From Paenibacillus polysaccharolyticus (lineage in GTDB: Bacteria > Bacillota > Bacilli > Paenibacillales > Paenibacillaceae): a stretch of DNA of 64,000 nucleotides. Below the pieces are notes generated by a model. That model worked only from the letters and a program-made list of their open reading frames with translations, made no database searches and was not told where the DNA came from. The stretch is from NCBI RefSeq assembly GCF_900102085.1, contig NZ_FMVM01000011.1, positions 62,001 through 126,000 of the forward strand, written 5' to 3'. Shown here one piece after another: positions 51,052 to 59,463 of this stretch; position 1 is the stretch's first letter, and every line of letters begins with the position of its first letter. The translations under genes and the position numbers were made by a program.

Positions 51052-52065
51052 ATGACGATCCTTATTCCATCCTATGAACCTGACGTTCGTTTATTGAATC
51101 TGGTTATGCAGTTACAGACATTTAAGCTTGGGCCTATTGTGATCGTGGACGATGGTAGCGGGGCTGAATACCGTGGAATTTTCGAGACAGCTGAGGCGTA
51201 CGGTTGTACAGTGCTGACACATGAGGTCAATCGGGGCAAAGGGCGGGCGCTGAAGACAGGTTTTCAGTATATAAGAGAGCATGGACCGCAAGGCGGAGTC
51301 GTATGCGCAGATAGTGACGGGCAACATCTGCCGCATGATATTCGGAGTATCTTTGAGACACTGCTTGCGCAGACAAGCCCTGGCATTGTATTAGGAAGTC
51401 GTCGCTTTACAGGTAAGGTGCCTGTCCGTAGTCGTTTCGGTAACCGTGTTACCCGTACTGTGTTTGCGCTGACAACAGGCAGTAAGGTGAATGATACACA
51501 GACGGGACTTCGTGGTTTTCCATATGCGATGCTGGACTGGCTGTGCCAAATTCCCGGAGAACGGTTTGAGTATGAGATGAACATGCTGCTAACCGCACAT
51601 AAGGAAGGTTATGAAATTACAGAAGAATTCATTGATACGGTATATCTGGACCACAATGAATCCTCCCATTTCCGTCCTTTGGCAGACTCATTTCGTATCT
51701 ACATGCCCATTCTGATGTTCAGTACATCTTCTGTCTTATCTGCTCTGATTGATTTTGGATTATTATTTATCATACAGTATTTCACACATAATCTGTTTCT
51801 GTCGGTGGTTGCCGCAAGGCTTTGCAGTTCCATGTTCAATTACACTTTGAACCGCAAATATGTTTTCTCCGCAGGTCGGAGTTCCAAGATTCAGCAGTCG
51901 TTACCGAAATATTTCTCGCTTGTGGTGCTTGTGCTGTTACTAAACTACGGTTTGTTATATTTGTATAATGAACAACTGATCATTCCGCTACTGGCAGCTA
52001 AAATTCTGACGGAAATCTCAATCTTTGTGTTCAGCTACTGGGCACAGCGAAGATTTGTATTTTAA
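51052..52065 (+). CDS. GT2 glycosyltransferase fused to GtrA membrane domain
   Basis: A 337-residue protein. Residues 1-215 are a GT2 dolichyl-phosphate-mannose-synthase-like domain: ILIPSYEPD, IVDDGSG, NRGKGRALKTGF and the DxD-type CADSDGQHLP. Residues about 220-337 form a GtrA domain with four membrane segments, which flips undecaprenyl-linked sugars. The fusion makes and moves a lipid-linked sugar, probably for decorating a wall polymer. Start is next to the stop of the NAGPA gene. Confidence 0.88.
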   Translation: MTILIPSYEPDVRLLNLVMQLQTFKLGPIVIVDDGSGAEYRGIFETAEAYGCTVLTHEVNRGKGRALKTGFQYIREHGPQGGVVCADSDGQHLPHDIRSIFETLLAQTSPGIVLGSRRFTGKVPVRSRFGNRVTRTVFALTTGSKVNDTQTGLRGFPYAMLDWLCQIPGERFEYEMNMLLTAHKEGYEITEEFIDTVYLDHNESSHFRPLADSFRIYMPILMFSTSSVLSALIDFGLLFIIQYFTHNLFLSVVAARLCSSMFNYTLNRKYVFSAGRSSKIQQSLPKYFSLVVLVLLLNYGLLYLYNEQLIIPLLAAKILTEISIFVFSYWAQRRFVF

Positions 52066-52154
52066 TTAGCCTAAGGACGCGCGTATCCGTTTTAGTTCTC
52101 AATTGTGGCACCTTGCTCAATGACAAGCGTGTTCAGCAACATTGAAAGGATCAT

Positions 52155-52185
52155 AAAGAGTGAGCCAACGGGCTCGCTCTTTTTC
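52155..52185 (+). terminator. Terminator after the GT2-GtrA gene
   Basis: AAAGAGTGAGCC and GGGCTCGCTCTTT (one mismatch) around a short loop, followed by TTTTC. Confidence 0.75.
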
Positions 52186-52271
52186 AATTAAAGCGGTTTC
52201 CAAAATATTGGATTATAGGGTACGATGGACATAGGAGTTAACGTGAATGAACCTATGGCAGGAGGTAGATC

Positions 52272-52985
52272 ATGTATCTTCGAAGTGTTGAATTAATGTC
52301 AGACAAGATTGAGCAACCTGGGGAATATCCCTTCAGTACCCCCTCGATTCATTCCATGGGACGACTGGAGTTTAGCAATAACGTTACGTTTTTTGTTGGT
52401 GAAAATGGATCTGGAAAATCAACATTGCTGGAAGGCATCGCTCATCAATGTGAATTTAATACCGCCGGAGGCGGGCGGAATAATGTGTTTGAAACACATG
52501 CATCTGAGTCCTCACTAGGAGACTATCTAAGACTGGCCTGGTTGCCTAAAATGGCAAACGGTTTCTTCTTGCGATCGGAATCGTTCTATCAATTTGCATC
52601 CCATGTGGATGAGATGCCCGAATCGCTTCGATATTATGGAGGGCGTTCGCTGCATGAGCAATCCCATGGTGAGTCTTTTCTTAACTTGTTCATCAACCGT
52701 TTCAGTTCCAAGGGGATTTATCTGCTTGACGAGCCAGAGGCCGCTTTGTCTCCAGCGCGGCAGCTCTCGTTGCTACGAATTATTCATGACTTGTCGAGTA
52801 CTTCGCAATTTATCATTGCGACACATTCGCCCATTCTGCTCGGGTATCCGGGGGCCAATATTCTAAGTTTTGACGACGGACATATTCACGAGATCAGGTA
52901 TGAGGATACAGATCATTATCAGATTACTCGCAGCTTTCTGGAGAATCGGGATCGAATGCTGCATGAATTGTTTAGGGATGATTAA
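52272..52985 (+). CDS. Small AAA-family ATPase (ABC-ATPase-like)
   Basis: A 237-residue single-domain ATPase: Walker A GENGSGKST (about 43-51), a signature-like SHGESFLNLF, Walker B IYLLDEPEAALS and H-loop ATHSPILL. No membrane or coiled-coil part. These AAA_21-type proteins occur widely; some belong to defence or repair systems, but no partner gene is here. AGGAGGTAGATC precedes the ATG. Confidence 0.85.
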   Translation: MYLRSVELMSDKIEQPGEYPFSTPSIHSMGRLEFSNNVTFFVGENGSGKSTLLEGIAHQCEFNTAGGGRNNVFETHASESSLGDYLRLAWLPKMANGFFLRSESFYQFASHVDEMPESLRYYGGRSLHEQSHGESFLNLFINRFSSKGIYLLDEPEAALSPARQLSLLRIIHDLSSTSQFIIATHSPILLGYPGANILSFDDGHIHEIRYEDTDHYQITRSFLENRDRMLHELFRDD

Positions 52986-53044
52986 CTGGATAACGACAAG
53001 CAGAAATACGAATTAAACGATTGGATATTAGAAGGAGAGATCGG

Positions 53045-53533
53045 ATGAAAACAGGATTGTTAATTGTGGATATGCAAGAGAGCATTGTGCGTCAAAAGAT
53101 GGATCAGAAGGCCATAGACCATGCCTGCGAATATATCAATCATGTCGCGAACGTACTTCGCTCCAATGACCATGTGGTCGTGCATATTCAAGATGTGGAA
53201 GGCATGGAGGGAGCAGAACCCGAGCAATATCAGGTCATTTCAGAGATTGATGTGGATGGGGAAGATATTACGATCACCAAAGAGAGTTCCAATGCATTCT
53301 GGCAAACCAATCTGGAGCAGACGCTCAAAGATTTAGGCGTTGAACTACTCATCGTATCCGGTTTTGCCGCAGAAGAGTGTGTCCTGTTCACATACAATGG
53401 TGCCATGGAGCGCGGATTCAGACCCGTGATGTTACAGAACGGCATTCTTAGCACACATCCCGAGGTCATATCCTCTACATATCGGGACCGCAACGTAATC
53501 TCATACCCGGTGGTTGATTACTTGATTGGATAG
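53045..53533 (+). CDS. Isochorismatase-family cysteine hydrolase
   Basis: A 162-residue protein with the catalytic triad Asp9 (LIVDMQ), Lys79 (TITKESSNAF) and Cys112 (AAEECVLF). The family includes isochorismatases, nicotinamidases and N-carbamoyl amidases; the short length fits general amidohydrolase members. ATG 53045 follows GGAGAGATCGG. Confidence 0.87.
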   Translation: MKTGLLIVDMQESIVRQKMDQKAIDHACEYINHVANVLRSNDHVVVHIQDVEGMEGAEPEQYQVISEIDVDGEDITITKESSNAFWQTNLEQTLKDLGVELLIVSGFAAEECVLFTYNGAMERGFRPVMLQNGILSTHPEVISSTYRDRNVISYPVVDYLIG

Positions 53534-53601
53534 CGGATGTCATAAACGGAGGTTACTGTTCATCAAAGTGCTGATTTTATTCTCGAAGGGGGAAAAGCAG
53601 G

Positions 53602-53832
53602 ATGGATGGATACTACATTGCTTTATTAATCGTACTTTCTTGCACGGGGCTGATCTGGACGGTCAAAGGCATTAGGAAAAAGCTACGTCTGATGGTGTTT
53701 TTCGGAGTCATTCTGATGCTGGCACCTATACTGGTCATTATGGGCTGGATGGCTTGGTTACCGCTTATAAGTTCCGTTGCACTTGTTGCCTCTTTGTTTG
53801 TGCGGAAAGATGTAAGGAGGACAGAGTTTTGA
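53602..53832 (+). CDS. Small membrane protein
   Basis: A 76-residue protein with two or three hydrophobic segments (about 5-22, 30-48 and 50-66) and a basic loop (KGIRKKLRL). AAGGGGGAAAAGC precedes the ATG. Unknown family. Possibly co-transcribed with the isochorismatase-family gene upstream. Confidence 0.6.
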   Translation: MDGYYIALLIVLSCTGLIWTVKGIRKKLRLMVFFGVILMLAPILVIMGWMAWLPLISSVALVASLFVRKDVRRTEF

Positions 53833-53899
53833 AAGAGGGGGAAGCCACGCTGCTTCGTCATTGAAATCATAACATCTCTGTATAAAAGGAGGGCTTAGA

Positions 53900-54523
53900 T
53901 TGCCTTGGCCAATGGTTCATTTTGCAGTTGCAGCCGAAATCAATTCGCACCCATCTCCGTCTCTATTGCTGGGGAGTTTAGCACCGGATTCCATTCATGT
54001 GAGAACGAACATACGCAGTGACAAGGCAAAAACTCACCTGATGGCTGTAGAACATGAATTTCCTACAGATGTTGATTTTCAGCAGGTGATTGAATCGAAC
54101 AGACAACGAATGCAGCAAGACCCTCAATTTTCGCAATATCTATGCGGTTACATCGCCCATATATACACTGATCGTGAGTGGACTTATCAGATTTATCCAC
54201 CATATGAAGCTGAACCGAATGGACGATGTGTGTACACCCATGATGTGAAGAAGCTGGAGTTCAGAATTCTGCGTGAATACGTTGGTGCTTCGGGGTGGTT
54301 AGATCAACTGATAACAGCAAAGGCATATGAGTTTGGTGGCCTGACAGCACTGGAGGTGTACGAGTATAGGGGAGAAAAGTTGGATTTCCTCATGAACCAG
54401 GAGAACGAGCCTGTGGATGATTTCCATGTGTTGACGATGGACAGCATATCAACTTTTATCCAGAAGACCGCCTTGAATTTGAAAACAAGATTCAAGGAAT
54501 GGCATGTCTACGAACATCTATAA
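53900..54523 (+). CDS. Zinc-dependent phospholipase C-like protein
   Basis: A 207-residue protein with the Zn_dep_PLPC pattern: MPWPMVHFAVA at the start (Trp and His), GSLAPDSIHVR with a metal-type Asp, and YLCGYIAHIYTDREW with His and Asp. No signal peptide, so it is cytoplasmic, unlike secreted PLC; the true substrate is unknown. Starts with TTG after AAAAGGAGGG. Its TAA stop is formed by the first bases of palindromic repeat copy C. Confidence 0.8.
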   Translation: MPWPMVHFAVAAEINSHPSPSLLLGSLAPDSIHVRTNIRSDKAKTHLMAVEHEFPTDVDFQQVIESNRQRMQQDPQFSQYLCGYIAHIYTDREWTYQIYPPYEAEPNGRCVYTHDVKKLEFRILREYVGASGWLDQLITAKAYEFGGLTALEVYEYRGEKLDFLMNQENEPVDDFHVLTMDSISTFIQKTALNLKTRFKEWHVYEHL

Positions 54524-54641
54524 GTTGAACTATTCATTTACGCTTTAACGGAGAGGACAGAAAAAAACTGAAAAAGCGAAGGGGTCGCCTTCATCACCGG
54601 ATTTTCCCCGGTTTACTCTAAAAATGAACAAGTTCACTTTA
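54521..54641. repeat. Long palindromic repeat, copy C (right half deleted)
   Basis: It starts TAAGTTGAACTATTCATTTA, continues with ACGGAGAGGACAGAAAAAAA and CGCCTTCATCACCGGATTTT as in copies A and B, and loses similarity after 54609. A short AGTTCACTTTA near 54629 may be the remaining right end. Confidence 0.7.
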
Positions 54642-54701
54642 CGGCATTGCCTGGTATTCAGCATATTTTGCACTACAGCATGAGGTAGGGAGGCAACATA
54701 G

Positions 54702-55154
54702 ATGGACATCAAGATGAAGCTCGAACCACATGGATGGCTGGATATAGAGATTGAATCTCAATTACAGGAAATCATCGAAATTCCAGTTTCCTGGTTGTCG
54801 GATGCCTTGGGGGATATGGCTAGTCAACTCATTGCCTTACATAGAGGTGCTGAAGAAGTTGTCATGGTGATGCAGACGGAGCCAGGGGAATGCCGCTTTA
54901 AAATCAAGAAAATCGCTCAGGCACGGGTTCAGTTTATGGTGTACGAGATGCATGACAATTTTAGCTCACATGTGGTCACAGATGGGAATTTGCTGATGTC
55001 AGAGGAATTAACTCTAGTTAAGCTAACGAAATTATTTTACCGGGAATTCAGTAAGTTGAAGGACTTGGGTCTAGAGGAATATAAGACTCGATGGAGTTAT
55101 GAGTTCCCTATGGATGCTTATGAGCGAATTGGCCGAGTTGTTCAACTCCAATAG
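54702..55154 (+). CDS. Hypothetical protein
   Basis: A 150-residue soluble acidic protein, alternating strands and helices, with WLDIEIESQLQEI and LTKLFYREFSKLKDLGLEEY. A GAGGTAGGGAGG site lies before the ATG. Resembles small orphan immunity-type proteins in size and composition, but no family can be named. Confidence 0.6.
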   Translation: MDIKMKLEPHGWLDIEIESQLQEIIEIPVSWLSDALGDMASQLIALHRGAEEVVMVMQTEPGECRFKIKKIAQARVQFMVYEMHDNFSSHVVTDGNLLMSEELTLVKLTKLFYREFSKLKDLGLEEYKTRWSYEFPMDAYERIGRVVQLQ

Positions 55155-55179
55155 TGTGAAAACGAGTAAAAAGGTGCAT

Positions 55180-55209
55180 GAAACTACTCTGGAGAGTAGT
55201 TTTTTTGTT
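55180..55209 (+). terminator. Terminator
   Basis: AAACTACTC and GAGTAGTTT around TGGA, followed by TTTTTTG. Confidence 0.85.
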
Positions 55210-55307
55210 TTTAATGCAACACAACTACGGGTTCATGCAACAAAACGCAAAGTAGTGGGAAGTGTCTTTTCAGATATGTAATATGAGTGGTGAGAGGAGG
55301 GCAACGC

Positions 55308-55754
55308 GTGAAAGTTATGTTTGAGGAAAATCAGGAGATGCAGCCTAACGAGGCCAAAATAGTAACTCATCCTGCAGAGAAGTCAAGGTGGGATCGTATT
55401 CGGGAAGCGATTGGTCAATCCGAGACGGAACTGGTCGTGATCCAAGCGAAAAACAATCGTCAGGTGAGGATTAGACTTAGCAGCGTCATTGCCATTGAAT
55501 CGGAAGATCGCATGTGCGGGGTGCGTGTCGTCACAGGAGAGAGATATTTGCTTAACCAACGTCTGAAATATGTGGAAAAAGATTTTCAAGATACTTCATT
55601 CGTACGAATCAACAATCAGACGATGATTAACACCACACATATCAGCAACTTTTCAGCTGCCGAACATGCCAGAATTCAGGTTAATCTGACCGATGGCTCC
55701 AGCTACTCCGTCAGTCGGTTTTATATTCAAAACTTTAGGAGGAAACTATCATGA
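55308..55754 (+). CDS. LytTR-family DNA-binding regulator
   Basis: A 148-residue protein with a short N-terminal part and a C-terminal LytTR domain: RQVRIRLSSVIAIESEDR, YLLNQRLKYVEKDF, FVRINNQTMINTTHI. There is no receiver domain. GTG 55308 follows GAGAGGAGGGC. It overlaps the DUF3021 gene by four bases. LytTR-DUF3021 pairs are common in Firmicutes, where the membrane protein inhibits the regulator. Confidence 0.9.
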   Translation: MKVMFEENQEMQPNEAKIVTHPAEKSRWDRIREAIGQSETELVVIQAKNNRQVRIRLSSVIAIESEDRMCGVRVVTGERYLLNQRLKYVEKDFQDTSFVRINNQTMINTTHISNFSAAEHARIQVNLTDGSSYSVSRFYIQNFRRKLS

Positions 55755-56161
55755 TCAATCAGCTTAAACAATCATTTTTTCAGGTATTTACGGTCACGAC
55801 ACTTTGGGTCATTCTGCTGCTGACACTGTTCTACCGCGATCAGCCCATTCAAATGGTGTATTTGTGGAACATTGCAGGCATTTCCCTTATTGCGGCTTTA
55901 TTGTTTGGAGTGATGTACAGCGCACTGTGGAATCATCTTACGTTGAAGCCGATATGGAACATCGTTATTTCTTCTACATGTAACATTGCCGGAGGCATGG
56001 GCATCATTTGGTTGTTTTCCAGAGAGATGTTTGAGCTAATTGCGCCTTGGTTCCCGGGAATGTGGCTTCTATCAATCGTGTTGCATGTTATTGCGTTTTA
56101 TTTTTATGCTAGAATGGATAGCAGGAAAAAAGCGGAAGAATTAAACGACATTCTGAGGTAA
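55751..56161 (+). CDS. DUF3021-family membrane protein (LytTR partner)
   Basis: A 136-residue protein with four membrane segments (about 13-31, 38-57, 69-89 and 100-120) and a charged tail (DSRKKAEELNDIL). Its ATG overlaps the LytTR stop codon. It probably acts as the membrane inhibitor of the LytTR regulator; this follows from known pairs of this type. Confidence 0.85.
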   Translation: MINQLKQSFFQVFTVTTLWVILLLTLFYRDQPIQMVYLWNIAGISLIAALLFGVMYSALWNHLTLKPIWNIVISSTCNIAGGMGIIWLFSREMFELIAPWFPGMWLLSIVLHVIAFYFYARMDSRKKAEELNDILR

Positions 56162-56176
56162 GTCAGGTGAACAGGT

Positions 56177-56575
56177 ATGAATGAAGATGAATTGTTGCAA
56201 TTGTACGGACTGGAGCCTGACAAGAAACATCGGGAATCGATTCGTAAGTTGGTGCAACAAGAGATGGAAAGCCGGGAAGCAGAGGATCATGAGGTATTGA
56301 AACTGCTGTGCATCATGTTGTTTGCTATCGGTAGCGTAGAGGACACAGAGCTGATCTGGCAAGCCAAACGAAAAAATCAGGACGCAGGCAGTTACATTGA
56401 TGTGCAGCTGCTTTGCGGTGCGGGCTTTGAAGAAACCATTGTGTATTTGGAAAAAAAGGGCGGCGAACAAGCGCATGATCAGGTGCTTTATCTCAAGAAG
56501 TGCGAGCCGTACGACTTTGTGGATTTTTCCAAAGACGAATGGTTATCAGGATACAGAGGCTATTACAGCATCTGA
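56177..56575 (+). CDS. Hypothetical protein
   Basis: A 132-residue acidic, helical protein starting 16 bases after the DUF3021 gene. Contains HEVLKLLCIMLFAIGSVEDTELIW and VQLLCGAGFEETIVYLEKK, a helical repeat-like pattern. No known family. It may belong to the same transcript. Confidence 0.6.
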   Translation: MNEDELLQLYGLEPDKKHRESIRKLVQQEMESREAEDHEVLKLLCIMLFAIGSVEDTELIWQAKRKNQDAGSYIDVQLLCGAGFEETIVYLEKKGGEQAHDQVLYLKKCEPYDFVDFSKDEWLSGYRGYYSI

Positions 56576-56593
56576 TGCCAAGGATGGAGGGAT

Positions 56594-56947
56594 ATGGTGA
56601 AGCAGGAGAGTGCTATACACGTACAGAAGCAACTGTGTGAGAAATACCATGCAGACTATGTTCCGAGTGAACCCCACCTGAAGGTAGGGATTGCCTGGAA
56701 CGTAAAGGAGAAACGCGAGCCTATCCATGGGATGCGAATTCAGCCAGAAGGCGATACGACGGGCTGGTACATTTGGGCCGAGGAATATTCGGCAGCTGAT
56801 GATTTCTTTGTACCGCTACATGTTGCTCATATTGATGAATGGGATGCGAAGATTAGTCGATATCTCGGACTTGCTCCGGGATGGAGGTTCCTGATTGCCG
56901 AGGATTATGAGGATGTATGGTTTGATGAAGGGTTGCTTAATAGATAA
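56594..56947 (+). CDS. Imm33-like domain protein
   Basis: A 117-residue protein with the Imm33-type pattern: HLKVGIAWNVKE, GDTTGWYIWAEE, FFVPLHVAHIDEW and LGLAPGWRFLIAEDYEDVWFD. Imm33 proteins are found as immunity partners of polymorphic toxins, but many stand alone. No toxin gene is near. Start is ATG 56594 or GTG 56597 after GGAGGG. Confidence 0.75.
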   Translation: MVKQESAIHVQKQLCEKYHADYVPSEPHLKVGIAWNVKEKREPIHGMRIQPEGDTTGWYIWAEEYSAADDFFVPLHVAHIDEWDAKISRYLGLAPGWRFLIAEDYEDVWFDEGLLNR

Positions 56948-57121
56948 GAAAGAGGTAAAGATGTATTTGATTTGCGTTTAACATGATATGAAGATTTACG
57001 AAATGAGGTCAGCAAAGATGGTAATACATCACAGGAACAGCGATATCTTTTGAAAGATGAGGAGGGGAAGGAGCTCCAAGTTAAGGGTACAGGAATATTA
57101 AATAGGTTTGTAAATAAATAA
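56945..57121 (+). pseudogene. Fragment of an unknown gene with an in-frame stop
   Basis: One frame reads ERGKDVFDLRLT, TGA (56984), then 44 sense codons ending ILNRFVNK and TAA at 57119. It has no proper start and looks like coding sequence (LLKDEEGKELQVKGTG). It is likely the tail of a broken gene after the Imm33-like gene. I cannot name the family. Confidence 0.35.
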
Positions 57122-57129
57122 TTAAGCTA

Positions 57130-57178
57130 GCGCGCTTGCATATAGCATGGATATATCCATGCAGGCAGCGTGTTTTTT
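57130..57178 (+). terminator. Terminator with nested palindrome
   Basis: GCATGGATATATCCATGC is a perfect palindrome at 57145-57162, enclosed by a CGCGCTTGC/GCAGGCAGCG stem and followed by TGTTTTTTT. Confidence 0.75.
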
Positions 57179-57314
57179 TATGATGGAAGGATGTGGTCTT
57201 GAAGTTAACTTATTTCGTTCGCAAATCCCACATTATGGGTTATGATGTACCTGGGAGAAAATTTTTACATCTACAGGAAGTCATGGGTTAAAAACGAACT
57301 GGGAGTGAAGTGGA

Positions 57315-57827
57315 ATGATCCGAAAGTATGCCTTGATCCTCAGTGTTATGTTGTTGCTTGTAACGGCTTGTCAGAGTAAAACAAAGCCTGAGGATACACA
57401 ACAAACGGAGGCCTCGGTAAGTACGAATGACGAATTAACCGTGGATGAAGATGAATCAGCAGTCTCTATGCCACAAGATGAAGTTGCCCCGCCCGAATAT
57501 GTGGATGAGAGCAAGTATTCTGGTGATGAGCTGGAAATTGTCAAACTAATGAATACGCATATGCGTTACTTATATGAACAGGATGAAAAGGGATATATGA
57601 GCCTCTTTGCGCCGGAATCTCCGATCTCCGGCATGCCGAATTATACTTTTCGTAAAATCACTTCCATGGGTGACATTACGATTACGGAACAAAAAAAGCT
57701 CTATCAAGGTGTTGTAATGATTACGGAAGTGGACGAAGACGACATCGAGTCCAGCTCCACCATGGTGTTTTGGAAATGGAAAACAGATGGTGATGCTGCG
57801 AAGTGGATCATTGCGGACATCGATTAA
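57315..57827 (+). CDS. Small lipoprotein
   Basis: A 170-residue protein: signal peptide with lipobox LVTAC (Cys19), a Thr/Glu/Asp-rich linker to about residue 75, then a compact domain of about 95 residues with LEIVKLMNTHMRYLYEQDEKGYMSL-like helix and VVMITEVDEDD, similar to NTF2-like lipoprotein domains. ATG follows GGGAGTGAAGTGGA. Function unknown. Confidence 0.75.
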   Translation: MIRKYALILSVMLLLVTACQSKTKPEDTQQTEASVSTNDELTVDEDESAVSMPQDEVAPPEYVDESKYSGDELEIVKLMNTHMRYLYEQDEKGYMSLFAPESPISGMPNYTFRKITSMGDITITEQKKLYQGVVMITEVDEDDIESSSTMVFWKWKTDGDAAKWIIADID

Positions 57828-57859
57828 CAAGTACAACATGAAAGAAGGTTCAGAACGCG

Positions 57860-58111
57860 GTGCAGAAGACATTATTTGAACTTGTGAATGAGGTGCAGGA
57901 CGAAGCCACTTTTATTGCTTTCCTAAGTGCTTTAAGTAAGGATCGACACACCTGTGCCGATGAATGGCAACATGATTCGATCGAATCATATTTGGAAGCT
58001 GCAGCAGATTGGGGGCAGGAATCCATTAAGGGATTAACGCATTATGAGAAGCCTGATAACCCTTGGAAGCGATGTGCTCAGATGATGTACATGGGCAAAA
58101 TTTATGAGTAA
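57860..58111 (+). CDS. DUF7660-like small protein
   Basis: An 83-residue protein with LFELVNEVQDEATFIAFLSAL, SIESYLEAAADWGQES and PWKRCAQMMYMGKIYE, the pattern of DUF7660-type proteins. Starts with GTG, 32 bases after the lipoprotein stop. Function unknown; relatives are scattered in Firmicutes and often sit near immunity-like genes. Confidence 0.65.
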   Translation: MQKTLFELVNEVQDEATFIAFLSALSKDRHTCADEWQHDSIESYLEAAADWGQESIKGLTHYEKPDNPWKRCAQMMYMGKIYE

Positions 58112-58260
58112 TAGTTCCGTGTTTGTAAGCGGATTTCAAAATGGGTTTGTTGAAGGATGGGCGGCTCGATGATGGATGCCGACTTTTTGCGAAAAGAACT
58201 CGTTAATCTTCGTGATGCAAGCAGCACTAGACACTTTATTCAGAGATAGAGGGGTACCGA

Positions 58261-58833
58261 GTGGATATTACATTTATTCGTCATGGTCACGCGGAGCATT
58301 TGTTGAATTATCCGAAGGAGCTTAACCGATTACACCCGGGGTTGACTGAACAGGGAAAAAAACAAATCGTTGCCTTACGTAAAAACATCAAGATAATGCC
58401 ACACGATACTATTTTGATAAGTCCTACTAAACGTACTCTTGAAACGGTAGAACTATTAATGACGAATGAGCATAATGGGGCTGTAATTAGCCCTCTAGTC
58501 GGCCCTAGAATGTATCCTCAAGATCTGAAGTTTGCTCCATTAGGCTGTGATCAAATCTATTCAATGGCAGAACTCAGCTTGCTATACCCAGATAAGCAAT
58601 ACATAGATGTTGGATTAGAAGCCTGGGAAGAAAGTATAAATCAGATGAATACACAACAGTTCACACGACTAGCAGAGCAACTCTTGGCTTGGTGCAGAAA
58701 ACAGACGGGACATACGTTCATCGTGTCACACGATGGTACGATTACGAATTACAGAATGATGTTAGGTGAGCATGATCTAACTAGAGATGATTTTCTTGGA
58801 GAGGCAGGGTACTACACTGTCCGTGATGTTTAG
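58261..58833 (+). CDS. Histidine phosphatase family protein
   Basis: A 190-residue protein with RHG at 7-9 (FIRHGHAEH), a second arginine in ISPTKRTLET, and the second catalytic His in IVSHDGTITNY. GTG 58261 follows AGAGGGGTACC. A 26-codon frame at 58170-58250 upstream is probably not a gene. Substrate not clear. Confidence 0.85.
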   Translation: MDITFIRHGHAEHLLNYPKELNRLHPGLTEQGKKQIVALRKNIKIMPHDTILISPTKRTLETVELLMTNEHNGAVISPLVGPRMYPQDLKFAPLGCDQIYSMAELSLLYPDKQYIDVGLEAWEESINQMNTQQFTRLAEQLLAWCRKQTGHTFIVSHDGTITNYRMMLGEHDLTRDDFLGEAGYYTVRDV

Positions 58834-58854
58834 CTTGAAAAGGAGAAATGGTTG

Positions 58855-58990
58855 ATGACGCTGTTTCAGTCGATGGAGACACAAAGACTGTATATGAGAG
58901 AACTAACTTTGGCAGACCGAGAGAGTGTATTCAAACATTTTGCTGATGAAAATGTCACGCGGTTCATTCTGAATCAAATAGGGGGTTCAT
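58855..58990 (+). pseudogene. N-terminal fragment of a GNAT acetyltransferase
   Basis: METQRLYMRELTLADRESVF and FADENVTRFI are the usual opening of RimJ/RimL-type acetyltransferases. After about residue 42 the frame stops resembling the family, and it ends at 59060 without the acetyl-CoA site. AAAGGAGA precedes the start. The next gene begins inside it, so a deletion probably joined the two. Confidence 0.7.
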
Positions 58991-59383
58991 ATGAAGTCCA
59001 CTTCCCTTTCATTATCGATACTATTAGCCAGTTTTATTCTGGGGGTCTCATTTATTATTAGCTCTGTACTGCTCATGAATCAGGACAAAGATTCAAGTAA
59101 TGGAACACTGAATCAGACAGCGCAACAGCAGACGCTCTTGTCTGACAAGGTTTTGCTGACACTGAAAGAGACGGCTACATATCTGGGCATGAATGAAGAT
59201 CAGGTGATGAGCATCATTAAAACAGAACAGAGCAGTTTGAATGCTTTTCACCACTTTGAGGGGAAAATGTTTCCCTTTATAAAAGTTCAAGATCAGTTTT
59301 ATGTAAGCCGGGTTGAACTGGATTTGTGGATACAAGATGCTTCAAGCAACCATCGTAGATACATTAATGGGCAATTGCAATAG
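58991..59383 (+). CDS. Membrane-anchored protein with excisionase/MerR-like helix-turn-helix
   Basis: A 130-residue protein: one membrane segment (about 8-29), a Ser/Thr/Gln linker, then VLLTLKETATYLGMNEDQVM followed by FPFIKVQDQFYVSRVELDLWI, which is the HTH_17 pattern seen in excisionases. A membrane anchor on such a domain is unusual. The ATG has AGGGGGTTCAT upstream. It starts within the broken acetyltransferase gene. Confidence 0.7.
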   Translation: MKSTSLSLSILLASFILGVSFIISSVLLMNQDKDSSNGTLNQTAQQQTLLSDKVLLTLKETATYLGMNEDQVMSIIKTEQSSLNAFHHFEGKMFPFIKVQDQFYVSRVELDLWIQDASSNHRRYINGQLQ

Positions 59384-59463
59384 TTATGGCATGTAAGGTT
59401 ATTCGAATCTTCTAATCATGTACATTATATCGCTATCCTTGGAGAAGAGAACTAGGCACTAGT

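Noticed and set aside
58170..58250. 26-codon frame before the second histidine phosphatase
   Set aside because: Too short, with several overlapping frames equally open and no recognisable product.
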